A stretch of 12,817 nt of DNA, taken from the NCBI RefSeq assembly GCF_020559915.1, contig NZ_JAJCLZ010000037.1, positions 1-12,817 of the forward strand, given 5' to 3'. Every line of letters begins with the position of its first letter. Within the stretch, counting starts at the first letter, position 1. The notes under the pieces were generated by a model. The model saw only the letters and a program-made list of their open reading frames with translations, did not search any database and had not been told where the DNA came from. This DNA comes from Ruminococcus sp. 210702-SL.1.03 (GTDB lineage Bacteria; Bacillota; Clostridia; Oscillospirales; Ruminococcaceae). Made by a program: the position numbers and the translations under genes. This document shows positions 12,315 through 12,817 of the stretch, piece after piece.

Positions 12315-12817
12315 TCAGCTTAGCCTGTCGAGATACATGATCTCCAGCTCGCCAAGAACTATGCCCCAGTTCCTCAGCGGCATAGTCCATTTTTTCGCTA
12401 TTTCATGAGTTGCAAGATACAGAACCTTCAGGAGCGCTGTATCGCTCGGAAATACGCTTCTCTGTTTGTTCAGACGACGATAGCCGCTGTTAAGGCTTTC
12501 GATCGCATTGGTGGTGTAAATGACCTTTCTCACATCAGCGGAAAACTTGAAGATCGGTGAGATCACATCCCAGTTTTTGTACCAGCTCTTCATGGCGTTT
12601 GGATAATCTTTCTCCCACTTCTCCGTCACACGCTCAAGCTGTTCAAGCGCAGCGTCCTCAGACGGTGCGTGATAAATGGTTTTCAAATCGTTGGAAAATT
12701 CTTTCTTGTTTTTTGCACCAACATATTTCAGCGTGTTTCTTACTTGATGAACGTTACAACGCTGTAATTCTGTCTGTGGAAATGCCGTATTTACGGCTTC
12801 TTTCATACCCGAAAGGC
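12315..12817 (-). CDS. IS256-family transposase, C-terminal part (5' end outside window)
   Basis: The frame enters from the right edge as LSGMKEAVNTAFPQTELQRC, so the ATG at 12806 is internal and not the start. It contains QRCNVHQVRNTLKYVG with the C-x2-H region that copy 1 has lost, then YKNWDVISPIFKFSADVRKV, then TTNAIESLNSGYRRLNKQRS with the catalytic Glu, and ends ELEIMYLDRLS-TGA. No lesion is visible in the part shown, so this copy could be active. Comparison with copy 1 over the shared ~97 C-terminal residues shows about 7 substitutions, including Y-C-RL versus Y-R-RL in the conserved segment, where copy 2 has the more usual Arg. Confidence 0.93.
   Translation of the reverse strand, partial: LSGMKEAVNTAFPQTELQRCNVHQVRNTLKYVGAKNKKEFSNDLKTIYHAPSEDAALEQLERVTEKWEKDYPNAMKSWYKNWDVISPIFKFSADVRKVIYTTNAIESLNSGYRRLNKQRSVFPSDTALLKVLYLATHEIAKKWTMPLRNWGIVLGELEIMYLDRLS

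Larger units (their letters stand above)
12130..12817 (-). mobile_element. IS256-family element, copy 2 (partial, continues beyond window)
   Basis: This second copy of the same IS type lies in the same orientation as copy 1. Its end begins GGCCCTGTGAAAAAATCTCT at 12130, matching the copy 1 end at 301. The same order follows: plus-strand terminator hairpin, ACAGTATACAAT block, GTCAAGGTTCTT block, long hairpin, transposase stop. The element interrupts the lipoprotein-like gene. Its other end and the target duplication are outside the window. Confidence 0.9.

Overview
The window looks like accessory DNA from a Gram-positive gut or rumen Clostridium-type bacterium, most likely a Ruminococcus relative. 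The reasons are moderate GC, the flavour of the IS256 (mutator-type) and IS3 transposases, and AGGAGG-type ribosome binding sites; this taxonomic call is inference. Nearly everything except the IS3 remnant is read on the minus strand.

Left end (1-1898): an IS3-family element, cut off by the window edge, is split by an IS256-family element (301-1640). The insertion fell between the second catalytic Asp and the catalytic Glu of the IS3 transposase and left an approximately 8-bp target duplication. The IS256 transposase is itself broken by a 1-nt frameshift and a deletion of about 152 nt.

Middle (2016-11016): a type I secretion (T1SS) locus, transcribed right to left as RTX substrate, ABC exporter, HlyD-type adaptor. 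The substrate is a 1,772-codon protein with six haemolysin-type beta-roll modules and an uncleaved-type C-terminal signal. It probably begins further upstream in another frame at 11016. The exporter carries a C39-like domain without its catalytic residues. It is split by an in-frame TGA, followed directly by an ATG, at the boundary between membrane and ATPase domains. The adaptor is split by a small deletion before its last ~110 residues. No outer-membrane TolC-type gene and no HlyC acyltransferase gene is present.

Right part (11013-12129): a 168-aa unknown protein coupled by ATGA to the RTX N-terminal frame, then a possible 43-aa ORF whose start has become ACG, then the 3' part of a lipoprotein-like gene truncated by a second IS256 copy (12130 to the window end) and carrying an in-frame TGA.

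The main observation is a sharp composition change at about 8700, inside the RTX gene. The RTX array is around 55-58% GC in sampled lines, while the N-terminal part and the small upstream genes are around 28-37%. Together with the architecture, this suggests a constant C-terminal secretion chassis plus exporter, joined to an exchangeable N-terminal cargo module with its own upstream accessory (perhaps immunity) genes. That is the mirror image of classical polymorphic toxins, whose variable part is C-terminal. Several genes carry inactivating lesions, so the locus is probably decaying even though the 5.3-kb RTX frame is still open.
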